The notes under the pieces: model-generated | Told to the model about the DNA's origin: nothing | Databases searched by the model: none | Seen by the model: only the letters and a program-made list of their open reading frames with translations | Part shown: piece by piece, positions 18,451-27,549 of the stretch | How positions within the stretch are numbered: the stretch's first letter is position 1 | Layout: every line of letters starts with the position of its first letter | Origin: Kushneria phosphatilytica | GTDB lineage: Bacteria; Pseudomonadota; Gammaproteobacteria; Pseudomonadales; Halomonadaceae | NCBI RefSeq assembly: GCF_008247605.1 | Contig: NZ_CP043420.1 | Location: forward strand, 248,001-312,000 | Reading direction: 5' to 3' | DNA length: 64,000 nucleotides | Position numbers and translations under genes: made by a program

Positions 18451-19317
18451 TCAGACAATATCCAGACGCTGTTTGTGATCCGGTGGGGGGAACGCCTCAT
18501 CGAGCTGCGCCAGTGCCTCGTCATTGAGTTCAAGCGTCAGCGCGGCGGCGTTGTCACGGATATGCTCGGGCTGAACGGCCTTGGGGATTGCCATTACCGG
18601 GCGTCGGCCGGCCTGCTCGCGAATGGTCCAGGCCAGCAGGAGTTGCATGGGGGAGACGGCGTATCGATCGGCGATCTGGCGGACGGCCTCGCTCTCGATC
18701 AGATATCGGCTTTGCCGGCCGCCCTGGGCGACCGGGCAGTAGGCCATGACCGGAATGCCCTGTTCGCTCAGCGTCGGCAGCAGATCATATTCGATGCCCC
18801 GCGAGCCGAGGTTGTAGAGCAACTGATTGGTCTGGCAGGCAGCACCGCCGGGTAGTTCGAGCAGCTGCTGCATGTCGTCGGTATCAAGATTGGAAACGCC
18901 CCAGCGGGCAATCTTGCCCTCATCGATCAGCTGCTCGAAGGCCTCGAGGGTCTCTTCCAGCGGGGTGCCGCCACGCCAGTGCAGCAGGTAGAGATCGATC
19001 TGCTCGAGACCGAGATGCTGCAGGCTGCGTTCACACGCCTCGATGGTCCCGCGGCGGGAGGCATTGCTCGGCAGTACCTTGGAGACCACGAAAGCGTCAT
19101 CGCGACGATCCCGCACTGCCTCGCCAACGACCTCCTCCGAGCGCCCGCTGGCATACATCTCGGCGGTATCGATCACCCTCAGGCCCAGATCGAGTCCCTG
19201 ACGCAGGGCATCGACTTCCTCCTCACGGGTGTAGCGTCCTTCGCCCATGTGCCAGCTGCCCTGACCAATGGCGGGCAAACTGGTTCCATCCGGCAGCTGA
19301 ATCTGCGGCAGACTCAT
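18451..19317 (-). CDS. Aldo/keto reductase
   Basis: A 288-residue AKR-family (beta/alpha)8 reductase using NADPH on aldehydes or ketones. The tetrad is visible: D and Y in VIDTAEMYASG, K in VVSKVLPSNAS and H in LYLLHWRGG. The start at 19317 gives the usual MSLPQIQLPDGTSLPAIGQG N-terminus and follows AGGAGAG. It is divergent from cobL. The in-frame extension upstream lacks family similarity. Confidence 0.9.
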   Translation of the reverse strand: MSLPQIQLPDGTSLPAIGQGSWHMGEGRYTREEEVDALRQGLDLGLRVIDTAEMYASGRSEEVVGEAVRDRRDDAFVVSKVLPSNASRRGTIEACERSLQHLGLEQIDLYLLHWRGGTPLEETLEAFEQLIDEGKIARWGVSNLDTDDMQQLLELPGGAACQTNQLLYNLGSRGIEYDLLPTLSEQGIPVMAYCPVAQGGRQSRYLIESEAVRQIADRYAVSPMQLLLAWTIREQAGRRPVMAIPKAVQPEHIRDNAAALTLELNDEALAQLDEAFPPPDHKQRLDIV

Positions 19318-19406
19318 GACCTCTCTCCTGTTGCGGGTGACACGATGCCTGTCGTCAGTGTAGCAAGTCGGCCATGACGGCCATTGTGACGGATCGGCGC
19401 CCTGGA

Positions 19407-19455
19407 CCCTGGCTGAAAAGTGCCTGACCATCGCTCGACGACTTTTCAGGCAGGG
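19407..19455. repeat. Long imperfect inverted repeat upstream of cobL
   Basis: CCCTGGCTGAAAAGT and ACTTTTCAGGCAGGG match at 14 of 15 positions around a 19-base loop, in the 221-base gap between the divergent AKR and cobL genes. It could be an operator or an RNA hairpin. No cobalamin riboswitch core was recognised here. Confidence 0.4.
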
Positions 19456-19538
19456 GCCTGGCCGTGTTGGTGGGGCCGGGTCGATGCGATACTGATGGAC
19501 ATGAATGACGCACGACATTTCGATCAGGAGAGGCAGTA

Positions 19539-20801
19539 ATGGACGATAACGCCCGCGCGGCGAGCGAGAAACGCTGGCTGACGCTGGTCGGCATCGGCGA
19601 GGAAGGCATCGAAGGGCTGGATGGCCGGGCCCGTGAAGCGATCAGTGCCGCCGAGGTAGTCTTCGGTGGAACACGCCATCTGGCACTGGCCGCCACCCTG
19701 ATCAACGGTCAGCCGATTGCCTGGCCGTCGCCGCTCAGCGAAGGCATCGAGTGGCTGCTCGGGCATCGTGGTCGGTCGGTGGTGGTGCTGGCCTCCGGTG
19801 ATCCCTTTCATTATGGCATCGGGGCGACACTGACACGTCATGTGCCGGCCGAGGAGATGCGTGTATTTGCGGCCACCTCGGCCTTTTCGCTGGCCTGTGC
19901 CCGCATGGGCTGGCCGATGCAGACGACCCGGCTGATATCGCTGCACGGCCGGCCGCTGGAAGCGATCCACCCCTGGCTGCACGAAGGCGCCCGGCTGGTC
20001 GTCCTGACCAGTGACGGAGAAGCACCGGTCGCCATCGCTCAACGCCTGGTCGAGCGCGGCTTCGGCAGCAGCCGAATACGCGTTCTTGAAGCGCTGAATG
20101 GTCCACGGGAGCGCAGTCATGAAAGCTCTGCGGCAGAACTGGCGAAAGCCGATCGGGAGATCGATCCGCTTAATGTACTGGCGGTCACGATTGCCGCTGA
20201 TGCCCGCGCCCGGGTGATTGCGCTGGCGCCCGGGCGGCCGGATGAGGCCTTCGAACACGATGGTCAGATTACCCGGCGCGATATCCGGGCGATGACCCTG
20301 GCACGCTTGGCGCCCCGGCATGGCGAGCGGCTGTGGGATATCGGGGCTGGCAGTGGCTCGATCGCCATCGAATGGCTACTGTGCGACGATTCGCTGGACG
20401 CGGTGGCGATCGAGGCCGATCACGAGCGGGCCGCGCGTATTGAACGCAATGCCGCCTCCATGGGCGTGCCACGCCTGACGGTGATCGAAGGGCGAGCCCC
20501 ACAGGCGCTGGCCGAGCTGGCCGAGCCTGATACCATTTTCGTCGGCGGTGGGGCCTCGGATACCGAGTTGCTGGCGCTGTGTATCGATCGGCTCCGGCCG
20601 GGTGGCCGGCTGATTGCCAATGCCGTGACGCTGGAAACCGAACTGGCGCTGGGCGAGTGCTACCGGATGCTGGGTGGCGAGCTGACCCGGCTGAGTCATG
20701 AGCAGGTGGCACCACTGGGCGGCATGACCGGTTGGACGCCGGCCCGAACCATCGTCCAGTGGTGCTGGCACAAGCCCCACGATTTCAGTGCGGCGCCGTA
20801 G
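19539..20801 (+). CDS. cobL: Precorrin-6B methyltransferase/decarboxylase CobL
   Basis: A 420-residue fusion of CbiE and CbiT that methylates C5 and C15 of precorrin-6B and decarboxylates the C12 acetate. The CbiE half (about 1-210) begins [20 protein letters not shown]. The CbiT half has the SAM loop [15 protein letters not shown] and VFVGGG-like [20 protein letters not shown] precedes the ATG. It is followed at once by cobM, a second cob operon separated from cobGHIJ by 15 kb. Confidence 0.94.
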   Translation: MDDNARAASEKRWLTLVGIGEEGIEGLDGRAREAISAAEVVFGGTRHLALAATLINGQPIAWPSPLSEGIEWLLGHRGRSVVVLASGDPFHYGIGATLTRHVPAEEMRVFAATSAFSLACARMGWPMQTTRLISLHGRPLEAIHPWLHEGARLVVLTSDGEAPVAIAQRLVERGFGSSRIRVLEALNGPRERSHESSAAELAKADREIDPLNVLAVTIAADARARVIALAPGRPDEAFEHDGQITRRDIRAMTLARLAPRHGERLWDIGAGSGSIAIEWLLCDDSLDAVAIEADHERAARIERNAASMGVPRLTVIEGRAPQALAELAEPDTIFVGGGASDTELLALCIDRLRPGGRLIANAVTLETELALGECYRMLGGELTRLSHEQVAPLGGMTGWTPARTIVQWCWHKPHDFSAAP

Positions 20802-20832
20802 GCGTCACAGCCATGTTCAAGCGGAGACCAGG

Positions 20833-21594
20833 GTGACAGTTCACTTCATCGGCGCCGGCCCCGGCGCTGCCGATCTGATGACCATCCGTGGCCAGCGCCT
20901 GCTGGCGCGCTGCCCGGTCTGTTTGTATGCCGGCTCGACCGTGGCCGAAGAGCTGCTCGATTACTGCCCCCCGGAGGCGCGGCGGGTGAATACCGCCCCC
21001 CTCGATCTCGAGGCCATCGAGGCCGAATATGTGCGTGCCTTCGAAGCCGGAGAAGAGGTGGCGCGGCTGCACTCCGGCGACCTGTCGGTCTATTCGGCAG
21101 TGGCCGAGCAGCTGCGCCGGCTCAAGGCGCGAGGCATCCCGTGGACACTGACACCGGGTGTGCCGGCGTTTTCGGCTGCGGCCGCGGCACTCGGTCGGGA
21201 ACTGACGGTGCCCGAAGTGGCGCAGAGTGTCGTGCTGACGCGGCTCTCCGGGCGGGCCTCGAAAATGCCCGAGGCCGAACAGCTGGAGCGTTTCGCGGCT
21301 ACCGGTGCGACACTGGCGATTCACCTGGCGGTCCATCGGCTGGAGGAGATCGTCGAGCGGCTGATGCCCTTTTACGGCGGGGCGTGCCCGGTCGCGGTGG
21401 CCTATCGGGCCAGCTGGCCGGATGAGCGTATCGTCACCGCCCGACTGGACGGCATTGTAGAAGCGCTGGTGACCGATCCCATCGAGCGCAGCGCCCTGAT
21501 TCTGGTCGGCCCGGCGCTGGCGGTCAGCGAGTTTCGCGACAGCGCGCTCTACGAAGCCGGCTACTGCCGGCGCTTTCGACACACCAATGACTGA
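20833..21594 (+). CDS. cobM: Precorrin-4 C11-methyltransferase CobM
   Basis: A 253-residue tetrapyrrole methylase adding a methyl group to C11 of precorrin-4. Signatures are [17 protein letters not shown] at the N-terminus, [14 protein letters not shown] and [16 protein letters not shown] chose the GTG at 20833 because it yields the family N-terminus directly and has GGAGACCAGG before it. An ATG at 20788, overlapping cobL by 14 bases, would add 15 arginine-rich residues and is less likely. Confidence 0.92.
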   Translation: MTVHFIGAGPGAADLMTIRGQRLLARCPVCLYAGSTVAEELLDYCPPEARRVNTAPLDLEAIEAEYVRAFEAGEEVARLHSGDLSVYSAVAEQLRRLKARGIPWTLTPGVPAFSAAAAALGRELTVPEVAQSVVLTRLSGRASKMPEAEQLERFAATGATLAIHLAVHRLEEIVERLMPFYGGACPVAVAYRASWPDERIVTARLDGIVEALVTDPIERSALILVGPALAVSEFRDSALYEAGYCRRFRHTND

Positions 21595-21609
21595 TCAGCG
21601 GATGATTTC

Positions 21610-22149
21610 ATGGAGAATGACCTGCCGGACAGCATGCGAGGCGATGACGAAACGCTCTATCGCTTTCGCGAACATCGCCTCTCGTGGCTGGCCTATCTGA
21701 ACGTATTGCTCAAGGGGGTGATCGCCTGCGCCATCGGCGTCGCCTTCATGCTGTTCAACCGCTGGGTCACCCTGACGCCGCTGATGGCACAGCTGCTGTT
21801 CGCCGGTGGTGCGGCCATCGTGCTTTTTGCACTGGGGCTGGTCATTTACCGGGTGCTTTATATCCGGCGCGTGCGGCTCTATTCGGATCGTGACGGGGTC
21901 TGGTGCTATCGCGGCATTCTGCCGTGGCGGCGCGGGGTCATCGGCACCAACTGGCGCGATCTGCGTCAGGCCAGCTATGGCACCGGCTTTCTGCGCTGGC
22001 TGACGAAGGCCTATCCGATCCAGGTCGACAATCGTTTTACCGATACCGATCCGATTGTGCTGGCGAACGTGCACCGCGGTCACGAGTTCGTCGGCCACGT
22101 CAACGCCTGGCGCAATCGCATGCTGCGTCAGGTCGAGCACGAGCCCTGA
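21610..22149 (+). CDS. PH-domain-like membrane protein
   Basis: A 179-residue protein with two adjacent hydrophobic segments (about residues 30-48 and 60-80), then a soluble part beginning IRRVRLYSDRDGVWCYRGILPWRRG. That arrangement resembles bacterial PH-like (DUF304-type) membrane proteins. It follows cobM by 15 bases and may be cotranscribed, but nothing ties it to cobalamin. Function unknown. Confidence 0.75.
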   Translation: MENDLPDSMRGDDETLYRFREHRLSWLAYLNVLLKGVIACAIGVAFMLFNRWVTLTPLMAQLLFAGGAAIVLFALGLVIYRVLYIRRVRLYSDRDGVWCYRGILPWRRGVIGTNWRDLRQASYGTGFLRWLTKAYPIQVDNRFTDTDPIVLANVHRGHEFVGHVNAWRNRMLRQVEHEP

Positions 22150-22171
22150 CGCAGTCTCGTTGCATAGGGGC

Positions 22172-22864
22172 TCAGGCCACCTGCTGGCGCAAATCTTCGA
22201 GAACCCGCCGGCCGCGAATGCAGTCGGCTTCGTGGGGTTCATCAACCCAGGGTTCGCGAATGCCCTGTTCAATCCATTCGGCCACAGCCGGTTGGTCCAG
22301 CAGCCGCTCGGCATAGGCCATGGAGGCGGGGCCGAGTCTGAGTCCGTAGCCGCGAATGCGCACCGCGACCGGCGCATAAAAGGCATCCACGGCGGTGAAA
22401 TGCTCGCCGGCCAGCCATGGACCGCCAAAACACGCCAGCCCTTCCTGCCAGAGCGCATCAAGACGCTCGAGATCGCGGGTCAGTGCTTCGCTCGGCGTGC
22501 CGAGCTCGATGCGCAGGGCGCAGTTCATTGAGCACTCATCGCGCAGGGCGGCAAATCCTGCATGCATTTCGGCAGTGGCCGAGCGCGCCCAGCTGCGGGC
22601 TTCGCGCTGAGCGGGCCAGACGCCGGGATAGGCTTCGGCGAGGTATTCGACAATCGCCATGGACTCCCAGATGACCTGATCGTGATCATGCAGGCAGGGT
22701 ACCTTGCCGGTGGGTGAGAAGGCCTCGAAGGCACGCTGGCGCCCGGCGCCCTCGAAGGGGGTCAGCACTTCCTCGAAATCGATGTCGAGCGCGCGCATCA
22801 GCACCCAGGGACGCATCGACCAGGAGGAGTAGTTCCGGTTGGCAATGAACAGGCGGTAATTCAT
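22172..22864 (-). CDS. Glutathione S-transferase
   Basis: A 230-residue GST. The N-terminal thioredoxin-like domain contains NRNYSSWSMRPWVLMRALD, with a serine in the active position, and PTGKVPCLHDHDQVIWESMAIVEYLAE for glutathione binding. The C-terminal helical domain follows from about residue 85. The start at 22864 is the first residue of the fold; the open frame upstream is not GST-like. It is convergent with the preceding membrane protein gene. Substrate unknown. Confidence 0.9.
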   Translation of the reverse strand: MNYRLFIANRNYSSWSMRPWVLMRALDIDFEEVLTPFEGAGRQRAFEAFSPTGKVPCLHDHDQVIWESMAIVEYLAEAYPGVWPAQREARSWARSATAEMHAGFAALRDECSMNCALRIELGTPSEALTRDLERLDALWQEGLACFGGPWLAGEHFTAVDAFYAPVAVRIRGYGLRLGPASMAYAERLLDQPAVAEWIEQGIREPWVDEPHEADCIRGRRVLEDLRQQVA

Positions 22865-22968
22865 GAGTGTTCTCCCCTCAAGGCGGTGACGCTCTATCTT
22901 CCCAGCCCGGACGAGCGACGGCCAGCATTTCATGAGGGCGAGCTGAAACTCGGCTGCACGAAAGAAAA

Positions 22969-22988
22969 GACCCCGCCGAGGCGGGGTC
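22969..22988 (-). terminator. Intrinsic terminator of the actP operon
   Basis: GACCCCGCC and GGCGGGGTC form a 9-bp stem followed on the minus strand by TTTTCTTT, 24 bases after the actP stop. Confidence 0.88.
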
Positions 22989-23011
22989 ACATGATACCGC
23001 TGTGCCGATGC

Positions 23012-24703
23012 TCAGTGCGCGCTGCTGCCGCTGGCGCCCAGACCGGTCTGAGAGCGTACGAACTGCGGTTCGAACAGCGCCTGTTCCTCTTGCGCCGCGC
23101 GGGACTTGTCGGTCACCGAGAAGACGTAGATGCCGATGAACGCAACGGCCATCGAGAACAGGGCCGGGTAGTCATAGGGATAGATGGGCTCGGCGTGGCC
23201 CAGCACCTTCACCCAGATGGTGGGGCCGAGAATCATCAGTGCGATGGCTGTGGCCAGGCCCATGGCCCCACCCCACAGGGCGCCGCGGGTGGTCAGTCGT
23301 CGCCAGTACATGGCCAGTAGCAGTACCGGGAAGTTGCAGCTGGCGGCGATCGAGAAGGCCAGCCCCACCATGAAGGCGATGTTCTGATTCTCGAACAAAA
23401 TACCCAGCCAGATGGCAATGATGCCCAGCACCAGCACGGCGCCCTTGGAGACCATGACCTCCTTCGCTTCATCAGCCTGATCGCGCTTGATCACGCCGGC
23501 ATACAGGTCGTGGGAGACCGCCGAAGCACCTGCCAGCGTCAGTCCGGCGACCACTGCGAGGATGGTGGCAAAGGCCACAGCCGAGATGAAGCCGAGGAAG
23601 AGGCTGCCGCCTACGGCATCGGCCAGATGCACCGCCACCATGTTGTTGCCGCCGATAATGGCACCGGCTGCGTCCTTGAAGGCGGGGTTGGTGCTGACCA
23701 GCACGATGGCACCGAAGCCGATGATGAAGGTGAGGATATAGAAATAGCCGATGAAGCCGGTTGCCACGAACACGCTCTTGCGGGCCTCCTTGGCATCACC
23801 GACCGTGAAGAAGCGCATCAGGATATGGGGCAGCCCCGCGGTCCCGAACATCAGCGCCAGCCCCAGCGAGATGGCCGAGATGGGATCGCTGACCAGACCG
23901 CCGGGGGTCATGATGGCCTCCCCGTTGGGATGTACCCGGGTGGCCTCGGTGAACAGCTGCTCGACGCTGAAGTCGACATGCCACAGCACCATCAGGGCCA
24001 TGAAGGTGGCGCCAAACAGCAGCAGCGCGGCCTTGATCATCTGCACCCAGGTCGTTGCCAGCATGCCGCCGAACAGCACATAGCAGACCATCAGCACACC
24101 AACGATGATGACCGCCACGATGTAATCGAGGCCGAACAGCAGCTGAATCAGCTTGCCGGCTCCGACGATCTGGGCAATCAGGTAGAGGGCGACGACCGAC
24201 AGTGAGCCGAAGGCTGAAAGTGTCCGGATCGGCCGCTTCTGCAGACGATACGAGGCGACATCGGCGAAGGTATAGCGTCCCAGGTTACGCAGGCGCTCTG
24301 CGATCAGGAACATGATGATCGGCCAGCCGACGAGAAAGCCCATCGAGTAGATCAGACCGTCATAGCCGGACGCAAAGACCAGCGCCGAAATGCCCAGGAA
24401 GGAGGCGGCCGACATGAAATCGCCGGCAATGGCCAGGCCGTTCTGAAAGCCGGTAATACGGCCACCGGCGGCATAATAATCGGAGGCAGTACGGCTGCGT
24501 TTCGAGGCCCACCAGGTGATATAGAGCGTGGCGGCCACAAACAGCAGGAACATGATAATGGCAGCAATATTGAGCGGCTGACGCTCGACCTCACCCCCGA
24601 TGGCATCAGCCAGCGCGCCTTTCAATGGCAGTATCAGAGCGATACTGCCCACGGCGGCCACCCATCCCATACGTTGTAGCGTGCCAGCAGAGAAATGGCT
24701 CAT
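23012..24703 (-). CDS. actP: Acetate:cation symporter ActP
   Basis: A 563-residue sodium:solute symporter with about 13-14 membrane segments. Segments such as [32 protein letters not shown] and [24 protein letters not shown] are diagnostic of ActP/acetate permeases. An N-terminal hydrophobic stretch (about 10-30) may be a signal or first helix. The start at 24703 overlaps the stop of the DUF485 gene by 4 bases. It may supply acetate from outside to the same acetyl-CoA pool fed by the ato genes. Confidence 0.92.
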   Translation of the reverse strand: MSHFSAGTLQRMGWVAAVGSIALILPLKGALADAIGGEVERQPLNIAAIIMFLLFVAATLYITWWASKRSRTASDYYAAGGRITGFQNGLAIAGDFMSAASFLGISALVFASGYDGLIYSMGFLVGWPIIMFLIAERLRNLGRYTFADVASYRLQKRPIRTLSAFGSLSVVALYLIAQIVGAGKLIQLLFGLDYIVAVIIVGVLMVCYVLFGGMLATTWVQMIKAALLLFGATFMALMVLWHVDFSVEQLFTEATRVHPNGEAIMTPGGLVSDPISAISLGLALMFGTAGLPHILMRFFTVGDAKEARKSVFVATGFIGYFYILTFIIGFGAIVLVSTNPAFKDAAGAIIGGNNMVAVHLADAVGGSLFLGFISAVAFATILAVVAGLTLAGASAVSHDLYAGVIKRDQADEAKEVMVSKGAVLVLGIIAIWLGILFENQNIAFMVGLAFSIAASCNFPVLLLAMYWRRLTTRGALWGGAMGLATAIALMILGPTIWVKVLGHAEPIYPYDYPALFSMAVAFIGIYVFSVTDKSRAAQEEQALFEPQFVRSQTGLGASGSSAH

Positions 24704-25023
24704 TGACGGGTCTCCTCGAGAATCTGGTGCACGAGGCGATCGAACTCGCCATTGGCGCGGCGAACATAGATGCCGGTGAGAATGATGGCGGCCAGGATCA
24801 GACCGATACCGATGATGATGCCCCATGTGGTCATGGCGCCGGACGCGATCGGCACGCCCAGCAGCTGTGGCGCAAAGGCAATCAGCAGAATGAAGGCGAA
24901 GTAGAGCGCCATCATGATGGCGGTCAGCGTGAGAGCGAAACGGCCTCGACGGTGAACCAGGGCCTGGAAGTTCGGGTTGCTGGCAATACGCCGATAGGCG
25001 TCGTCGTGGTCAAGCGATGACAT
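24700..25023 (-). CDS. yjcH: DUF485 membrane protein, YjcH type
   Basis: A 107-residue protein with two transmembrane segments (about 34-55 and 64-88) and the DUF485 N-terminal motif [18 protein letters not shown]. Homologues are almost always encoded directly before actP, as here, with an ATGA overlap. It probably assists or modulates the symporter. The start at 25023 is the first that gives a DUF485-length protein. Confidence 0.9.
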   Translation of the reverse strand: MSSLDHDDAYRRIASNPNFQALVHRRGRFALTLTAIMMALYFAFILLIAFAPQLLGVPIASGAMTTWGIIIGIGLILAAIILTGIYVRRANGEFDRLVHQILEETRQ

Positions 25024-25192
25024 AACGATTCCCCTGCCAAGGTATGCCGCTCGTGGCGGCCACGATTTTTTGGTGTCCTCGGCGCCGTCATACCATTGGC
25101 AGGCTGTTAAAGCGCATCTCTCTTTGGTCGTAGTGGTGTGGGGGCTTAAGCGATACCACAGGTAGGCGGCGCGGAGAATGACGCTCAGGGCG

Positions 25193-26302
25193 TCAGCAGG
25201 TTTGCCATCCGCTGCGACCCACGCACTCTCCTCGCCGATCAAACACGCAGACTTCCAGGGCCATGCCGCTCTGGCGGATCACTCGCGCAGCGGTTGCCAG
25301 CGCCGCCTCGGCAATGGCGTCTCCCAGGGCGATGTCATGGGCTGTGGCCTGTTCAAAGGCATCAAGGCCTGAATTGGCATGGGCGATGGCGTCACAAAGC
25401 GTGTCATCCGCTCCCCGCAGGCGTGCCAGTTCGGCCAGCACAGCGAGATCGATCCCGCCGCGACGCGAGTGCACATCGAGCATGCCCTGGCCGAGCTTGG
25501 CCATCTTGGCGATGCCGCCTGCCACGGTGACCCGGGGCACGGGATGGGCACGCAGATACTTGAGCATGCCGCCTACAAAATCGCCCATCTCGATCAGGGC
25601 GCTCTCATCGAGCGCGTAGAGCTGCTGTACGGCGGACTCCGAGGTCGAACCGGTCGAGCCGGCAATGTGTGTCAGCCCGCGAGCGCGGGCGACATCAATG
25701 CCGCGGTGGATTGAGTGAATCCAGGCCGAGCAGGAAAACGGGATTACCACCCCGGTAGTGCCGAGCACCGAGAGCCCCCCGAGAATGCCCAGTCGTGGGT
25801 TGAGGGTCTCGGTGGCAATACGTTCGCCGTCGTCGATACCGATGGTGACCTCGAGATCGAGCTGGTGGTGGCCGTCCGTTTCGCGGGCGACTTCCTGCAG
25901 TGCTTCCAGAATCATGCGGCGCGGCACCGGGTTGATCGCCGGCTCGCCTACGGGAATCGGCAGGCCCGGCCGGGTGACCGTGCCAACGCCGGGCCCGGCG
26001 CGAAAGACCAGACCCGAACCGCCGGGCAGAGCACGAATGCTAGCACGAACCAACACGCCATGGGTGGCGTCCGGATCATCGCCGGCATCCTTGATGACTC
26101 CGGCCATGGCCACCGGGGCACCGTCCTGCTCGTAAAGCTCGTGCACGGCCAGGGCAAACGACGGTGTCTGGCCGCGTGGCAGCCGTACCATGACCGGATC
26201 GACAAATTCGCCGGTCAAAAGCGCGCCATAGGCCGCCCTGGCTGCGGCAGTGGCGCAGCAGCCAGTGGTCCAGCCGCGTTTGAGGGGAGGGGTGTCGTTC
26301 AT
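25193..26302 (-). CDS. cbiD: Cobalt-precorrin-5B C1-methyltransferase CbiD
   Basis: A 369-residue CbiD methylating C1 of (cobalt-)precorrin-5B. It begins LKRGWTTGCCATAAARAAYGALL, then shows GPGVGTVTRPGLPIPVGEPAINPVPR and IAGSTGSTSE, all standard for the family. The ATG at 26302 is preceded by GGGAG. It is classed with the anaerobic pathway, yet it lies near aerobic-type cobG and cobK and no cobF is visible. The same hybrid gene set is known in Pseudomonas. Confidence 0.93.
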   Translation of the reverse strand: MNDTPPLKRGWTTGCCATAAARAAYGALLTGEFVDPVMVRLPRGQTPSFALAVHELYEQDGAPVAMAGVIKDAGDDPDATHGVLVRASIRALPGGSGLVFRAGPGVGTVTRPGLPIPVGEPAINPVPRRMILEALQEVARETDGHHQLDLEVTIGIDDGERIATETLNPRLGILGGLSVLGTTGVVIPFSCSAWIHSIHRGIDVARARGLTHIAGSTGSTSESAVQQLYALDESALIEMGDFVGGMLKYLRAHPVPRVTVAGGIAKMAKLGQGMLDVHSRRGGIDLAVLAELARLRGADDTLCDAIAHANSGLDAFEQATAHDIALGDAIAEAALATAARVIRQSGMALEVCVFDRRGECVGRSGWQTC

Positions 26303-26415
26303 GCTCCCAGCATACCGGACGTACGCCGATATGGGCATGAGATCGGGTAGCAGGGCAGGGTTGTCCTGAGTGATCAGTCGATGAGGTAGCCATTTTGGCG
26401 TTGAAGGCAAAACCA

Positions 26416-26437
26416 TCGCGACTGAAGTCGCTCCTAC
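26416..26437 (-). repeat. REP-like palindromic element, copy 1
   Basis: Contains the palindromic core GCGACTGAAGTCGC followed by TCCTAC. It is the inverted copy of the two repeats at 26526 and 26593. All three lie in the 428-base gap 26303-26730 between cbiD and the amino-acid binding protein gene, which holds no convincing gene. Confidence 0.75.
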
Positions 26438-26525
26438 AAAAGAGGGGCCGGCTGGTTTACAGATGTTGTGGGAGAGACCACCGCCGCCGCGGCTGAAGCT
26501 GTCCGCGCTGAGGTTGGTTTTTCTG

Positions 26526-26547
26526 GTAGGAGCGACTTCAGTCGCGA
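26526..26547 (+). repeat. REP-like palindromic element, copy 2
   Basis: GTAGGAGCGACTTCAGTCGC plus GA; identical to copy 3 and the reverse complement of copy 1. A diverged relative (TGTGGGAGAGACCACCG) lies at about 26467. Confidence 0.75.
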
Positions 26548-26592
26548 GAATTCAGCCGCGTCTGAATACATCCGTCCCCATAGAGGGGGCGT

Positions 26593-26614
26593 GTAGGAGC
26601 GACTTCAGTCGCGA
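26593..26614 (+). repeat. REP-like palindromic element, copy 3
   Basis: The same 22-base unit as copy 2, 67 bases further on. Copies 1 and 2 point at each other as in REP/BIME arrays. Confidence 0.75.
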
Positions 26615-26730
26615 AAAGCTTTCAATATTGACGTCTGACAGGACATCCATCGCGCGCGGTAACAGCCATGCGCCATCGAATTGAAACGGACGCAGGCAGA
26701 CCGGGGCCGGACAGGGCCCCGGCCCTGGTG

Positions 26731-27522
26731 TTACTGCGTGGTATCGGGATGAATGTCGTAGTCAAAGTACTGATGCATCAACCGGTCGTAGGTGCCGTTT
26801 TGCTCGACCTTGTGCAGGGCCTGATTGAACTGCTCCACCAGCGCCCGGTCACGTGGGCGAAACGCCGCGGCGATACCGTCACCGAAGATCGATTTCGGCT
26901 TGCTGACAGGCTCGCCGAGCTGGCGGAAGTTTCCTCGATTGATCAGTACATCCTGGGCCAGCGGACCAGTGATGAAGGTCAGATCCAGTCGGCCGGCACT
27001 CATGTCGGTGGCCAGATCATCCGCCGTGGCGTAGCGGCGAATTTCGGCCTTCGGATAGTGCTGTGTAACGTAGTTGTCCTGCACCGTAGCGCGCTGAACA
27101 CCGATCTTTTTGCCGGCCAGATCGCCTGAAACATCATCGATATCACTGTCATCCGGCGCGACCCAGAGCGAGGGCACGGCGTAGTACGGATCGGCAAACA
27201 GTACCTGCTTGCGGCGATCTGGGGTGACGCTCATGGCCGAGGCAATGAAATCGTATTTGCGGGCCTGCAGGCCGGGAATGATGCCGTCCCAGCCCTGCTT
27301 GACCCATTCGCAGCGGCGCTGCATCTGTTCGCAGATGGCATTGACCAGATCGACCTCGAAGCCGGTAAAGGTGCCGTCGGGGCGCTGCATTTCGAAGGGC
27401 TCATAGGGGACATCACTGGCTACCTTCAGGGGCTTCTGATCAGCGGCCTGAGCGGGCAGCATCGTCATCATCCCGAACAGGGCAGGCAACAGCAGGACGG
27501 AGCAGCGGGAGAAACGTGTCAT
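26731..27522 (-). CDS. Polar amino-acid ABC transporter binding protein (orphan)
   Basis: A 263-residue periplasmic protein of the lysine/arginine/ornithine (SBP_bac_3) family. The signal peptide ends at PAQA-AD (about residue 26). The mature part has SDVPYEPFEMQRPDGTFTGFEVDLVNAI and GWDGIIPGLQARKYDFIASAMSVTPDR, which are the ligand-binding signatures. No permease or ATPase gene is adjacent, so it may share a transporter encoded elsewhere. It is downstream of the three flavoenzyme subunits and likely brings in their substrate, a basic amino acid or opine. Confidence 0.88.
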   Translation of the reverse strand: MTRFSRCSVLLLPALFGMMTMLPAQAADQKPLKVASDVPYEPFEMQRPDGTFTGFEVDLVNAICEQMQRRCEWVKQGWDGIIPGLQARKYDFIASAMSVTPDRRKQVLFADPYYAVPSLWVAPDDSDIDDVSGDLAGKKIGVQRATVQDNYVTQHYPKAEIRRYATADDLATDMSAGRLDLTFITGPLAQDVLINRGNFRQLGEPVSKPKSIFGDGIAAAFRPRDRALVEQFNQALHKVEQNGTYDRLMHQYFDYDIHPDTTQ

Positions 27523-27549
27523 GGGTCATACCTCGTCGGTGCGTTGTTG

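Noticed and set aside
19318..19538. Cobalamin riboswitch upstream of cobL
   Set aside because: Only an inverted repeat is present; I cannot find the conserved B12-box core here or before cbiD.
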